Origin: Maribacter sp.
GTDB taxonomy: Bacteria; Bacteroidota; Bacteroidia; Flavobacteriales; Flavobacteriaceae
Assembly: GCA_002749285.1 (NCBI GenBank)
Contig: PDPR01000013.1
Coordinates: 378-64,377, forward strand
DNA length: 64,000 nucleotides
Reading direction: 5' to 3'
Numbering within the stretch: position 1 is the stretch's first letter; each line of letters begins with the position of its first letter. Under the pieces are notes generated by a model. The model worked only from the letters and a program-made list of their open reading frames with translations, did not search any database and was not told where the DNA came from. The position numbers were made by a program, and so were the translations under genes. Of the stretch, positions 25,821 to 34,830 are shown piece by piece.

Positions 25821-27170
25821 TTAAAGGAATAAACGTTCGATTTTAGGAATAGCTTCCGGCAAGCAACAGACCACTACCCTATCACCTTCCTGTATTTTAA
25901 ATCCCCCAAGGGCAATTATCCCTTTACCATCCCGAACAACCCCACCAATGGTCGCCGACCTTGGAAAGTCCATATTCCGAATGACCTTACCGGTAACCTT
26001 TGAGTTTGGTTTTACCCTGAATTCCAATATCTCGGAATTGATATTATTGAGACGCATCAGTGCAACCACCTCCCCTTTTCTAATATGTCTGAAAATACTG
26101 TTTACCGCCAATAGCTTTTTATTGATGAGCGTATCTATCCCGATGGAGTGTGAAAGCTGAAAATAGTCCATGTTCTCAACTAAGGCAATGGTTTTTTTGA
26201 TATGTTTCGATTTTGCCACCAAACAGGACATGATGTTGGTTTCCGAATTACCGGTTACGGCAACAAAGGCATCCATTGAATCGAGACTTTCTTCCTCCAA
26301 CAATTCAACATTGCTGCCATCCCCGTTGATGACCAAGGCATTAGGAAGGTCATCGGCCAGATCAAAAGCCTTTTCCCTGTTCTTCTCAATAAGCCTAACG
26401 TTGAATTTCTTGGCACAAAGGTCACGTGCGGTCTTAAAGCCAACCCTACTTCCGCCCATGATCATGACGTTCCGGATATCTTCCTTCTTCTTGTTGGTCA
26501 GTTTATACAATTCCTCCACCCCTTCCATAGTGGTGATGAAATAGACCTGGTCACCCTCCATGAAAACGGTATTCCCTCGTGGTATAACCGTGGATTGTGC
26601 ACCCAGTCGCTGTAGTGCTATGGGCATAAAATGGAGTTCAGGGAATATCCGGGCAGCTTCTTTTACCATTTTACCCACAAAAGAGGCTTTCTTCTGCAAT
26701 GAGACCCCCACCATTATCAACTTACCCCCTTCAAACTCAAAAGTATCATTGAATCCCGATTTGTTCAATAAAAGTTGTATTTCCTCCGCAGCCAGTTGTT
26801 CTGGGGAAATCAACTCATCTATTCCCAATTCGGAAAAACGTATGATATCCTTATTATTTATAAACTCGGTATTCGAGATCCTGGCAATAGTACGTTTACA
26901 CCCCAATTGCTTGGCCAACATACAAAAGGTAATATTGGTCGTCTCGGACGAAGTGACCCCGATGACCAACTCGGATTGATGGACCCCAGCCTCCCTCAAT
27001 AACGAAATCGAAGTAGCATCGCCGCGCAACACCTTTATATCCAGATGGTTGTCGGCATACATCAAACTCTCTTTCTCCGTATCTATCAACGTTATTTCCT
27101 GAGACTCATAAGAAAGTAATTTAGCTAAGTGAAAACCCACTTCGCCAGCACCAGCAATAATAATTTTCAT
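25821..27170 (-). CDS. trkA: Trk potassium uptake regulatory subunit TrkA
   Basis: This 449-residue peripheral protein contains two RCK units, each with a Rossmann nucleotide-binding domain plus a TrkA-C domain. First unit: MKIIIAGAGEVGFHLAKLL at residues 1-19, LIDTEKESL, LRGDATSISLLREAGV, then a TrkA-C with EGDQVYFIT. Second unit: NVMIMGGSRVGFKTARDL at ~233-250, RLIEKNREKAFDLAD, VINGDGSNVELLEEE, then a C-terminal domain with EGDRVVVCC. It gates TrkH, encoded next. Confidence 0.96.
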   Translation of the reverse strand: MKIIIAGAGEVGFHLAKLLSYESQEITLIDTEKESLMYADNHLDIKVLRGDATSISLLREAGVHQSELVIGVTSSETTNITFCMLAKQLGCKRTIARISNTEFINNKDIIRFSELGIDELISPEQLAAEEIQLLLNKSGFNDTFEFEGGKLIMVGVSLQKKASFVGKMVKEAARIFPELHFMPIALQRLGAQSTVIPRGNTVFMEGDQVYFITTMEGVEELYKLTNKKKEDIRNVMIMGGSRVGFKTARDLCAKKFNVRLIEKNREKAFDLADDLPNALVINGDGSNVELLEEESLDSMDAFVAVTGNSETNIMSCLVAKSKHIKKTIALVENMDYFQLSHSIGIDTLINKKLLAVNSIFRHIRKGEVVALMRLNNINSEILEFRVKPNSKVTGKVIRNMDFPRSATIGGVVRDGKGIIALGGFKIQEGDRVVVCCLPEAIPKIERLFL

Positions 27171-27348
27171 TGATTAAACATATTTACATCACAACGGGGA
27201 CTATTATGTCCTAATTGTACCACAAAAAGAAATAAAACATTCAATGGACTATCCATTAAATACATGCAAAAAATGTATGGCAAAATTACATTTTTTTTAG
27301 GTTCATCCCCATTTTACAAGATGAATAGTTTAGCTATCGGCTAAGTTG

Positions 27349-27356
27349 TATCTTTG
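27349..27356 (+). promoter_or_regulatory. -7 promoter element of menG/ubiE
   Basis: TATCTTTG is an exact TAnnTTTG, 14 nt before the ATG at 27371; no clear -33 TTG. Confidence 0.45.
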
Positions 27357-27370
27357 CCAAAATTCATTAT

Positions 27371-28099
27371 ATGACCAAAAAAGTAACCCCATATCAGGAT
27401 TCGGATCTGGGGAAAAAAGAACAGGTAACCCAGATGTTCGACAAAATATCAGGGAACTATGATGGCTTAAACCGGGTTATATCCTTTGGTATCGACATTA
27501 AATGGAGAAAACGGGTAGTCAACATCCTAAAAAAAAAGAAACCTGAAATCTTATTGGATATAGCCACAGGAACCGGGGACTTGGCCATCAACCTTGCCCA
27601 GACAGGTGCCAAAAAAATCATTGGCCTGGATATTTCCCCTGGAATGTTGGAAGTCGGCAAGAAAAAAATCATAGACAAGAACTTGGCGGAGACCATAGAA
27701 ATGATCGAAGGGGATAGCGAAAACCTACCCTTTGAAGACAACACCTTCGATGCTGTGACCGTTGCCTTTGGGGTACGCAATTTCGAGACGCTGGAAAAAG
27801 GCCTTGCCGAAATTTATCGAGTAATGAAGCCCAAGGCCACCTTTGTTGTTCTGGAAACCTCAGTGCCCACGAAAACCCCTTATAGACAAGGCTATTCCTT
27901 TTACACCAGACACATACTGCCTAAAATCGGGAAACTATTTTCAAAAGATGGCTCGGCCTATGCCTATTTAAGCAAATCGGCATCTGTTTTCCCACATAGT
28001 GAAGAGTTCAACAATATTTTACGTAAAATCGGGTTTATAGGTGTAGTGAACAAACCCCAGACCTTTGGGGTTGCATCTATTTATGTCGCCACAAAATAA
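27371..28099 (+). CDS. ubiE: Demethylmenaquinone methyltransferase
   Basis: This 242-residue SAM methyltransferase performs the final C-methylation of menaquinone (MenG activity), the quinone that Na+-NQR would reduce in this lineage. UbiE/MenG signatures: VTQMFDKISGNYDGLNRVIS, WRKRVVNIL, the SAM site LLDIATGTGDLAINLA, IGLDISPGMLEVGKKK, GDSENLPFEDNTFDAVTVAFGVRNFE. Length is typical. porT starts 3 nt after the stop, so the two are probably co-transcribed. Confidence 0.95.
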   Translation: MTKKVTPYQDSDLGKKEQVTQMFDKISGNYDGLNRVISFGIDIKWRKRVVNILKKKKPEILLDIATGTGDLAINLAQTGAKKIIGLDISPGMLEVGKKKIIDKNLAETIEMIEGDSENLPFEDNTFDAVTVAFGVRNFETLEKGLAEIYRVMKPKATFVVLETSVPTKTPYRQGYSFYTRHILPKIGKLFSKDGSAYAYLSKSASVFPHSEEFNNILRKIGFIGVVNKPQTFGVASIYVATK

Positions 28100-28102
28100 A
28101 TT

Positions 28103-28798
28103 ATGAAAAAAATTGTAGTGATCTTGATCGTATTGACCTGTTTTAGTCAATCCATAACGGCCCAGTTTAACGAAAAACCCATCATCAACCTAGAGAATGA
28201 GGATGAACCTTTATTGAATTGGGGCTATTTTCTCGGTTTTAACCAATATGACTTTAAATTCGATTACAGGAAGGATTCCAAACATATATTGGTAGATAAA
28301 TCCTTTGGTTTCAATGTCGGCCTTATTGGGGAGATGCGTATCAACGAGTTCTTGGATGTTCGCTTTGAGCCCGGCCTGCTATACAACTCCAGGATCTTGG
28401 GGTTTCCTGGTTTTACCGATGAAAAAGACGCTATAAGGGAGGTCAAGTCAACCTACATCAACTTTCCTTTGCTCTTGAAGGTAAGTACCAAGAGACTGGG
28501 CAACTGGAAACCTTTTTTAATAGGTGGCGCCTCGGCCTCAATGAATTTAGGAAGCAACGAGGACAGCTTGGACGACAATTCCGCTGGCACATTCAGAATG
28601 AAGAAAATGGTCTACAATTATGAATTGGGCTTCGGAATCGATTTTTATCTAGAGTATTTCAAGTTCACACCTTCCATAAGGGGTGTTTTTGGTATAAGTG
28701 ACGAACTTGTTCCCGACAATGACCCCGATAGTCCATGGACAGGGAATTTGGCCGGCATGCGAACACGCGGCCTCTTTGTCAATTTTACGTTCGAGTAA
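28103..28798 (+). CDS. porT: Type IX secretion / gliding protein PorT (SprT)
   Basis: This 231-residue outer-membrane beta-barrel protein has a signal peptide (MKKIVVILIVLTCFSQSITAQ). Features: LLNWGYFLGFNQYDFKFDY just after the signal, FGFNVGLIGEMRINEFLDVRFEPGL, STYINFPLLLKVS and a final strand GLFVNFTFE with a terminal aromatic. PorT is required for T9SS function in Porphyromonas and Flavobacterium. The order ubiE-porT matches what I recall from other flavobacteria. A generic PorT-family barrel is the alternative. Confidence 0.85.
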   Translation: MKKIVVILIVLTCFSQSITAQFNEKPIINLENEDEPLLNWGYFLGFNQYDFKFDYRKDSKHILVDKSFGFNVGLIGEMRINEFLDVRFEPGLLYNSRILGFPGFTDEKDAIREVKSTYINFPLLLKVSTKRLGNWKPFLIGGASASMNLGSNEDSLDDNSAGTFRMKKMVYNYELGFGIDFYLEYFKFTPSIRGVFGISDELVPDNDPDSPWTGNLAGMRTRGLFVNFTFE

Positions 28799-28877
28799 CG
28801 GCATCGTACAACACAGTTTGAGTTTGATTACTGCTTGCAAATGGGCTAAACCACCCATTGCCAATACAGTTCAGGTT

Positions 28878-29606
28878 TCAATTTTCCGTTCTTTTGATTT
28901 CACTCAAAAAAATAGCCGTAGCCGTAGCTACATTAAGGCTTTCCGTACTATTTCCGCCAAATTGGGGAATACCTATCCTATAATCCACCAAGGCCCCAAC
29001 AGCACTCGATACCCCATTGGCCTCGTTTCCCATAACCAAAATCCCTTCTTGGGGCATTGTCGTGGCATGAACACTATCCCCATCCATAAATGTACCATAA
29101 ACCGATAATGATGATTCCTTAATGAATTGGACCAAATCCGTATAGACAATATTCACCCTGGTTATTGAGCCCATGGTAGCCTGCAACACTTTAGGGTTAA
29201 AACAGTCGACCGTATTGTTAGAACATACCAAATGTTCTACCCCAAACCAATCACAAAGCCTTATTATCGTACCCAGGTTACCAGGATCACGAACATCATC
29301 CAAGGCCAAGACCCAACCTTGTTGTACCACGGTTTTCCCTACGGGAAATTTAAACACCCCCAAAACCTTATTGGGATTCCTGAGGTTGCTCATTCTTTTC
29401 AATTCATCCCCAGAGACCAGCTCGATATTAACCTGTTCCGAATTGACAAGCACATCGCTTACGGCATATACGATATGCGCCTCAAAGTCGGAATCCAGCA
29501 ACTCTTGGACCGTTTTAACCCCTTCTGCCACGAACATACCATATTGGTTTCGATATTTTTTTTGCAATAGGCTTTTTATAAACTTTATTTGGCTTTTACC
29601 AACCAT
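28878..29606 (-). CDS. TrmH/SpoU family RNA 2'-O-methyltransferase
   Basis: I chose the ATG at 29606 (MVGKSQIKFIKSLLQKKYR), the usual family start; the frame is open to 29648 but that would overlap the divergent gene. 242 residues: an N-terminal RNA-binding substrate domain with FVAEGVKTVQELL, then the knotted SPOUT domain with motif 1 LALDDVRDPGNLGTIIR, motif 2 LVMGNEANGVS and motif 3 IPQFGGNSTESLNVATATAI. It probably 2'-O-methylates rRNA; the exact target cannot be assigned. Confidence 0.92.
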   Translation of the reverse strand: MVGKSQIKFIKSLLQKKYRNQYGMFVAEGVKTVQELLDSDFEAHIVYAVSDVLVNSEQVNIELVSGDELKRMSNLRNPNKVLGVFKFPVGKTVVQQGWVLALDDVRDPGNLGTIIRLCDWFGVEHLVCSNNTVDCFNPKVLQATMGSITRVNIVYTDLVQFIKESSLSVYGTFMDGDSVHATTMPQEGILVMGNEANGVSSAVGALVDYRIGIPQFGGNSTESLNVATATAIFLSEIKRTEN

Positions 29607-29616
29607 TGAAATAATG

Positions 29617-29624
29617 TATTTTTG
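29617..29624 (+). promoter_or_regulatory. -7 promoter element immediately before tamL-like gene
   Basis: TATTTTTG is an exact TAnnTTTG ending only 6 nt before the ATG at 29631; a TTG lies at 29589-29591 with a long 25-nt spacer. If used, the transcript would be leaderless or nearly so. Confidence 0.35.
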
Positions 29625-29630
29625 GTTCCT

Positions 29631-32237
29631 ATGAGGATTGCATTCCATATCAATAATCCGGGCACTAAAATAAGATTATTATTTTTTGCCATAGCACTTA
29701 CCTCTTGTAATACGCTGAAACGGGTCGGCGAAAACGAACTCCTCCTTTCGAAAAACACCATTTATGCCGATGGGGAAAAAGTAAACGACGAAGACATCCT
29801 TAGCTTGGTCATACACCCCCCAAACAGCTCATTACTGGGCTACCCCTTACGATTAAACCTATACAATCTCGCAAAACAAAATCCAGATTCCTCTTTCCAA
29901 AACTGGCTACACAAAAAGGAGAAAAGAAAGGAGCGATTGGTGAAATTGCTCTCAAGAAAACAGGTGGACAGACTAGGGGAATCGTTCTTGGTCAAGGGAA
30001 TGAGTGAATGGCTTAAGAAAATTGGTGAGCCCCCAACCATCATAGACACTTCCGATACTAGAAGAACACTGGAAAGACTTAAGGCCTATTATAGTAGCAA
30101 AGGGTATTTCAACAATAATTCAACTTACACTATCGACACCCTTAAACGTTACAAAAGAGGGGCAGTCGACTATAAGATCACATTGGGCAAACCCTACATG
30201 ATCGATACCATATCGGACAAAATATCCTCAAAAATCGTGGATTCGATCTACCATTTGAACAAAAAGCGGTCCTTTATAAAGAAAGGGGACCAATTCGATT
30301 TGGTGAACTTTGAGAACGAGCGTCAACGGTTAACCGATATTTTCCGTAATTCAGGAATACGTAATTTTCAGGAAAGCTCAATAAACTATGCAATCTCAAG
30401 GGACTCGACCAAATCCGGGAATGACCGAGGCATGGGTATCGACCTCAATATCGATAACCTAAGAACAAGGAACAACAATGACATAACCACATCGGAATAT
30501 AAAATCGAGAAATTCAAAAAAATCAATATCCATACCGACTTCATGATTGACGGGGAAGAGGATAGGAACAAGGTCATGGAATATGGCGGGTATACCATTC
30601 ACTATAAAGACAAACTACGGTTCAAACCCAAAACCTTGGGTGATGCCGTTTTTTTCGAAAAAGACAGTATATACAGGGAAATCAACAGGTCTAGGACATA
30701 TCGGCAGATTATGAACCTGAATGTTTTCAAATACCCTTCCATCGCCTTTGAGACCGACAGCCTAAAAACAGGGCTTACCGCCAATATCTATTTAACGGAA
30801 CGACCCAAATACTCACTTGGAATGGACCTGGATGCCTCCCACTCGAACATCCAGCAAGTGGGATTGGCCTTTAGTCCATCCTTACAGGCTCGAAATCTAT
30901 TTAAAGGGGCCGAGAACCTTAGTTTAAATGGCAGACTGAACATAGGGTCATCAAACGACCAGAGTATAACGGCTACCGACAACCGCTTTTTCAATCTACT
31001 CGAATTTGGTGCCGACATCAACTTGACCATTCCTAGGATCTGGCTACCTTTTATCAACACCGATAAGGTAATACCCAGTTATAGTCTGCCCCGGACGAGA
31101 CTATCCTTAGGTACTAGTTTTCAAAAAAACATTGGCCTGGACAAACAGACCTTCAACACCGTTTTGGGGTACAATTGGACACCAAATGATAAAAAACGAC
31201 ATAATCTGGAACTACTTAATGTTCAATTTGTGAACAATGTGAACTCAAGGAGATTTTTCAATGTTTACAAAAACACCTATGAACTTTTGGACAAAATAGC
31301 GGACTCCTATGATGATCCAGGTGAATACCCTGATCTGGCCGGATATTTCCAACCCGGCAATACTAGTGGCGACCCGGAATTGACAATACCCTATGGTACG
31401 ACCGAGTTCACCAAGGCCATTATAAATGGCACGGTACCCTCTACAAGTAACGACCTTAAGGATGTACGTGGTATTGACGAAAGAAGGGTTCGACTTACCG
31501 GGAACAACCTCATTTTCTCCACTAATTACACATTTAGCGAAAACACCAAAAACGGGATTACCGATAATAGTTTCCATCGGTTCCGATGGAAATTGGAAAG
31601 TGCGGGAAACCTACTTTCCGCACTTTCGTACATCATACCCTTTTATGAGAGGAATGATGATCTTTTGGTCTTTGACGTACCCTATTCCCAATACATCAAA
31701 ACCGAATTCGACTATATCAAATACTGGGATCTAAGACAATCCAATGTTTTGGTATTTCGAAGTTTTTTCGGAATAGCCATACCTTATGGCAATTCGGACA
31801 ACATTCCTTTTGTACGTAGTTATTTTTCCGGAGGCTCAAACGACAATAGGGCATGGAGCCCCTATTCCCTTGGGCCGGGAAGAACGGATGAGGTGAATGA
31901 TTTCAACGAGGCGAATTTAAAATTAGCCCTCAACCTTGAATATCGGTTTCCTGTAGTGGGCGATATAAAAGGAGCCCTTTTTGCGGATGCAGGCAATATA
32001 TGGAACGTATTTGACAGCGAGGTCGACCCGGACAAAACCTTTAACGGCATCGATTCCCTTGCGGATATAGCCTTAGGCACAGGTTTCGGCATCCGGTATG
32101 ATTTCACTTATTTTTTGATCAGGGTCGATTTGGGTTTCAAAACCTATAACCCTGCCGAAAAAATTTCGGAAAGATGGTTCAGGGACTATAATTTTTCAAA
32201 CTCAGTACTACAAATAGGCATAAACTATCCCTTTTAA
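29631..32237 (+). CDS. BamA/TamA-family outer membrane lipoprotein (TamL-like)
   Basis: The ATG at 29631 gives 868 residues. The N-terminus (LLFFAIALTSCNTLK) is a lipobox with Cys at about 25, so the protein is probably lipid-anchored, a hallmark of the Bacteroidota TamL branch of the Omp85 family. POTRA-like repeats occupy ~130-420 (LKAYYSSKGYFNNN, YRQIMNLNVFKYPSIAF). The C-terminal Omp85 barrel has the conserved FIPFVRSYFSGGSNDNRAW (VRGF/Y-type L6 region), RFPVVGDIKGALFADAGNIW and a final strand ending INYPF. Predicted role: insertion or assembly of outer-membrane or surface proteins. No tamB is adjacent. The TTG at 29622 is a less likely start. Confidence 0.88.
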   Translation: MRIAFHINNPGTKIRLLFFAIALTSCNTLKRVGENELLLSKNTIYADGEKVNDEDILSLVIHPPNSSLLGYPLRLNLYNLAKQNPDSSFQNWLHKKEKRKERLVKLLSRKQVDRLGESFLVKGMSEWLKKIGEPPTIIDTSDTRRTLERLKAYYSSKGYFNNNSTYTIDTLKRYKRGAVDYKITLGKPYMIDTISDKISSKIVDSIYHLNKKRSFIKKGDQFDLVNFENERQRLTDIFRNSGIRNFQESSINYAISRDSTKSGNDRGMGIDLNIDNLRTRNNNDITTSEYKIEKFKKINIHTDFMIDGEEDRNKVMEYGGYTIHYKDKLRFKPKTLGDAVFFEKDSIYREINRSRTYRQIMNLNVFKYPSIAFETDSLKTGLTANIYLTERPKYSLGMDLDASHSNIQQVGLAFSPSLQARNLFKGAENLSLNGRLNIGSSNDQSITATDNRFFNLLEFGADINLTIPRIWLPFINTDKVIPSYSLPRTRLSLGTSFQKNIGLDKQTFNTVLGYNWTPNDKKRHNLELLNVQFVNNVNSRRFFNVYKNTYELLDKIADSYDDPGEYPDLAGYFQPGNTSGDPELTIPYGTTEFTKAIINGTVPSTSNDLKDVRGIDERRVRLTGNNLIFSTNYTFSENTKNGITDNSFHRFRWKLESAGNLLSALSYIIPFYERNDDLLVFDVPYSQYIKTEFDYIKYWDLRQSNVLVFRSFFGIAIPYGNSDNIPFVRSYFSGGSNDNRAWSPYSLGPGRTDEVNDFNEANLKLALNLEYRFPVVGDIKGALFADAGNIWNVFDSEVDPDKTFNGIDSLADIALGTGFGIRYDFTYFLIRVDLGFKTYNPAEKISERWFRDYNFSNSVLQIGINYPF

Positions 32238-32251
32238 ACTTAATTATTCCT

Positions 32252-32259
32252 TACTTTTG
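32252..32259 (+). promoter_or_regulatory. -7 promoter element of fba
   Basis: TACTTTTG is an exact TAnnTTTG, 43 nt before the fba ATG; no clear -33 TTG. Confidence 0.45.
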
Positions 32260-32302
32260 CGGTTCACCTTATTTTATTTAATAAATCTAAAGTCGAATAA
32301 TT

Positions 32303-33370
32303 ATGGGCCACAACATTAAACCTGGCGTAGCCACTGGGGATCAAGTTCAGGAAATTTTCAAATATGCAAAAGATAAAGGATTTGCTCTTCCGGGAGTAAA
32401 CGTTATTGGTTCCGACACTATCAACAGTGTGCTTGAAACTGCCGCAACTTTAAACTCTCCCGTAATCATCCAATTTTCAAACGGTGGCGCACAGTTCAAT
32501 GCTGGTAAAGGGCTATCCAATGAAAACCAACAAGCTGCCATTCTTGGTGCCGTTGCCGGGGCAAGGCACGTACACCAATTGGCAGAAGCCTACGGGGCAA
32601 CTGTCATTCTTCATACAGACCACTGTGCGAAAAAATTATTGCCTTGGATCGACGGTATGCTGGATGCCAGTGAAAAACATTTTGCCGAAACAGGCAAGCC
32701 ATTGTTCAGCTCCCATATGATAGACCTTTCCGAAGAGCCTATTGAGGAAAATATCGAAATCTGCAAAGGTTATCTTGAGAGAATGGACAAGATGGGAATG
32801 ACCTTGGAAATAGAACTGGGTATTACAGGTGGGGAAGAAGACGGTGTTGACAATTCCGATGTTGACGATTCCAAATTATACACCCAGCCAGAAGAAGTAG
32901 CCTACGCTTACGAAGAGCTTTCCAAAGTAAGCCCTAGATTCACCATTGCAGCTGCTTTTGGAAACGTACACGGTGTATACAAGCCAGGCAATGTGAAATT
33001 GACACCTAAGATCCTTAAGAACTCACAGGAATTCATCACAAAAAAATACAATGTTGAAAACAACCATATAGACTTTGTGTTCCATGGGGGATCTGGATCT
33101 ACATTGGAGGAAATAAGGGAAGCCATTGGTTATGGTGTTGTAAAAATGAATATCGATACCGATTTACAATATGCCTTCTTGACTGGTATTAGGGACTATA
33201 TTCAGGACAATAAGGATTTTCTACAGTCACAGATCGGCAATCCCAATGGATCGGATGAACCCAATAAAAAATATTACGACCCAAGAGTTTGGTTACGCAA
33301 AGGGGAGAACACCTTTGTCGAGCGTTTGAAAAAAGCGTTTGAAGACCTTAACAATGTGAATACTTTATAA
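32303..33370 (+). CDS. fba: Class II fructose-bisphosphate aldolase
   Basis: This 355-residue zinc enzyme cleaves fructose 1,6-bisphosphate to the two triose phosphates. Class IIA signatures: ALPGVNVIGSDTINSVLE, the zinc/catalytic HTDHCAKKLLPW (about residues 107-118), LEIELGITGGEEDGVDN, the zinc His in FGNVHGVYKPGNVKL and the phosphate-binding FVFHGGSGSTLEEI, then NIDTDLQYAFL. Length fits the long E. coli-like FbaA subgroup. accD follows after 26 nt. Confidence 0.97.
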   Translation: MGHNIKPGVATGDQVQEIFKYAKDKGFALPGVNVIGSDTINSVLETAATLNSPVIIQFSNGGAQFNAGKGLSNENQQAAILGAVAGARHVHQLAEAYGATVILHTDHCAKKLLPWIDGMLDASEKHFAETGKPLFSSHMIDLSEEPIEENIEICKGYLERMDKMGMTLEIELGITGGEEDGVDNSDVDDSKLYTQPEEVAYAYEELSKVSPRFTIAAAFGNVHGVYKPGNVKLTPKILKNSQEFITKKYNVENNHIDFVFHGGSGSTLEEIREAIGYGVVKMNIDTDLQYAFLTGIRDYIQDNKDFLQSQIGNPNGSDEPNKKYYDPRVWLRKGENTFVERLKKAFEDLNNVNTL

Positions 33371-33396
33371 AAGTAATTTAACCCAATATAGAAGAT

Positions 33397-34257
33397 ATGT
33401 CGTTGTGGTTCAAAAGGAAGGAGAAAGGAATACAAACAGCTACCGAGGAAAAAAAAGACACCCCAAAGGGCCTGTGGTACAAGTCCCCTACAGGCAAGAT
33501 AGTCGAATCCGAGGAATTGGCTGAGAATTTCTATGTAAGCCCTGAGGATGATTATCATGTCCGGATTGGCAGCAAGGAATATTTCGAGATTCTTTTCGAC
33601 GACAATAAGTTTATCGAATTGGATGCCAGACTACATTCTAAAGACCCCCTTAAATTCACCGATACCAGAAAGTACAGGGACCGCTTAAAGACGGCACAAA
33701 AGAAAACCGGACTTAAGGATGCCGTACGGACAGGTTTTGGAAAATCCTTGGGAAAGGATATCGTCATCTCCTGTATGGATTTTAATTTTATCGGGGGGTC
33801 CATGGGTAGTGTTGTGGGTGAGAAAATATCCAGGGGGATCGATTATGCCATTAAAAAGAAAGTGCCTTTTCTCATGATCTCTAAATCCGGGGGAGCCCGA
33901 ATGATGGAAGCCGCATTATCATTAATGCAAATGGCCAAGACTTCTGCAAAAATAGCGCAGTTGGCCGAGGCCAACCTACCCTATATCTCATTATGCACAG
34001 ACCCCACAACAGGAGGCACCACGGCATCCTATGCGATGTTGGGTGATATAAATATTTCCGAACCCGGTGCATTGATTGGGTTTGCAGGGCCACGTATCGT
34101 AAAAGAGGCAACGGGCAAAGACCTGCCCAAGAACTTCCAAACCGCGGAATTTGTTCAGGAGCATGGTTTTTTGGACTTCATAACACATAGAAGGGATTTA
34201 AAGAAGAACATAAACCTTTATATTGATTTGATCCAGAACAATCCTATCCGTAAATAA
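33397..34257 (+). CDS. accD: Acetyl-CoA carboxylase carboxyltransferase beta subunit lacking the zinc ribbon cysteines
   Basis: With AccA, this 286-residue subunit transfers carboxyl from carboxybiotin to acetyl-CoA to make malonyl-CoA. The crotonase-like core is clear: [82 protein letters not shown] and [12 protein letters not shown]. In most bacteria the N-terminus carries a four-Cys zinc ribbon (CPxC...CPxC). Here the same positions read SPTG (residues 30-33) and SPED (48-51), and no Cys remains in the segment, while the surrounding fold residues are kept. So the zinc ribbon has been lost, probably lineage-wide. Expression is likely with fba. Confidence 0.95.
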   Translation: MSLWFKRKEKGIQTATEEKKDTPKGLWYKSPTGKIVESEELAENFYVSPEDDYHVRIGSKEYFEILFDDNKFIELDARLHSKDPLKFTDTRKYRDRLKTAQKKTGLKDAVRTGFGKSLGKDIVISCMDFNFIGGSMGSVVGEKISRGIDYAIKKKVPFLMISKSGGARMMEAALSLMQMAKTSAKIAQLAEANLPYISLCTDPTTGGTTASYAMLGDINISEPGALIGFAGPRIVKEATGKDLPKNFQTAEFVQEHGFLDFITHRRDLKKNINLYIDLIQNNPIRK

Positions 34258-34291
34258 AAAACCCTTTACTTATTAAAACCGAAATTATTAT

Positions 34292-34299
34292 TATCTTTG
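34292..34299 (+). promoter_or_regulatory. -7 promoter element of rpsO
   Basis: TATCTTTG is an exact TAnnTTTG followed by CGCC, 54 nt before the rpsO ATG. Confidence 0.5.
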
Positions 34300-34353
34300 C
34301 GCCCTGATCGAAAACCGATCACATACATAAAAATCATTTAAAATAATATTGGA

Positions 34354-34623
34354 ATGTATCTAACAAAAGAGATTAAGGCCGGGATATTCAAAAAACACGG
34401 CGGCAAAGAAGAGAACACAGGTTCTACGGAAGGCCAGATCGCTTTGTTCACGCATCGCATCAATCATTTGACCGGCCACCTTAAAAAAAACCACAAAGAT
34501 TACAACACCGAACGTTCATTGGTAAGACTGGTGGGTAAGAGAAGAAGCCTATTGGATTACTTGAAAAAGAAAGATATTGTAAAATATCGTGAGCTTATCA
34601 AGGAACTAGGTATTAGAAAATAG
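34354..34623 (+). CDS. rpsO: 30S ribosomal protein S15
   Basis: This 89-residue S15 binds the central domain of 16S rRNA. Family features: GSTEGQIALFTHRINHLTGHLK at residues ~25-46, the HKDY loop, and SLVRLVGKRRSLLDYLKKKD. Length is exactly typical. A terminator-like hairpin follows, then pnp, the same rpsO-pnp order as in many bacteria. Confidence 0.98.
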   Translation: MYLTKEIKAGIFKKHGGKEENTGSTEGQIALFTHRINHLTGHLKKNHKDYNTERSLVRLVGKRRSLLDYLKKKDIVKYRELIKELGIRK

Positions 34624-34634
34624 AACTTAAGGAA

Positions 34635-34662
34635 AGGGGGGAGTTACGCTTCCCCCTCTTTA
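34635..34662 (+). terminator. Hairpin terminator/attenuator after rpsO
   Basis: A G-run arm (from 34635) pairs with CTTCCCCCT (34649-34657) with one mismatch and is followed by a T-rich end. It lies 12 nt after the rpsO stop and before the pnp leader. Confidence 0.7.
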
Positions 34663-34732
34663 TATACCCTTGGCCCAAGGTTCAAAAAAGGGCTGATTCA
34701 AAAAGCTGCACTCAGTTTTTCATTGGTCAACA

Positions 34733-34756
34733 CACAACAACACAACAACACAACAA
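34733..34756 (+). repeat. Three tandem CACAACAA units in the pnp leader
   Basis: CACAACAA occurs three times in exact tandem (34733-34740, 34741-34748, 34749-34756). The C/A-only stretch would be unstructured in RNA. A small hairpin (ACCTG 34799-34803 with CAGGT 34812-34816) follows just before the pnp start. Possible RNA-level control region; function unproven. Confidence 0.6.
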
Positions 34757-34830
34757 CATCCGACCAGTAAGAATGGCGGATAGACCATTGTTTAACAAAC
34801 CTGGAAAAAATCAGGTCTTAAATCGTATTT

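Noticed and set aside
34733..34756. CACAACAA repeats as a possible CRISPR or VNTR locus
   Set aside because: Units are only 8 bp, directly adjacent with no spacers, and only three copies; treated as a leader repeat.
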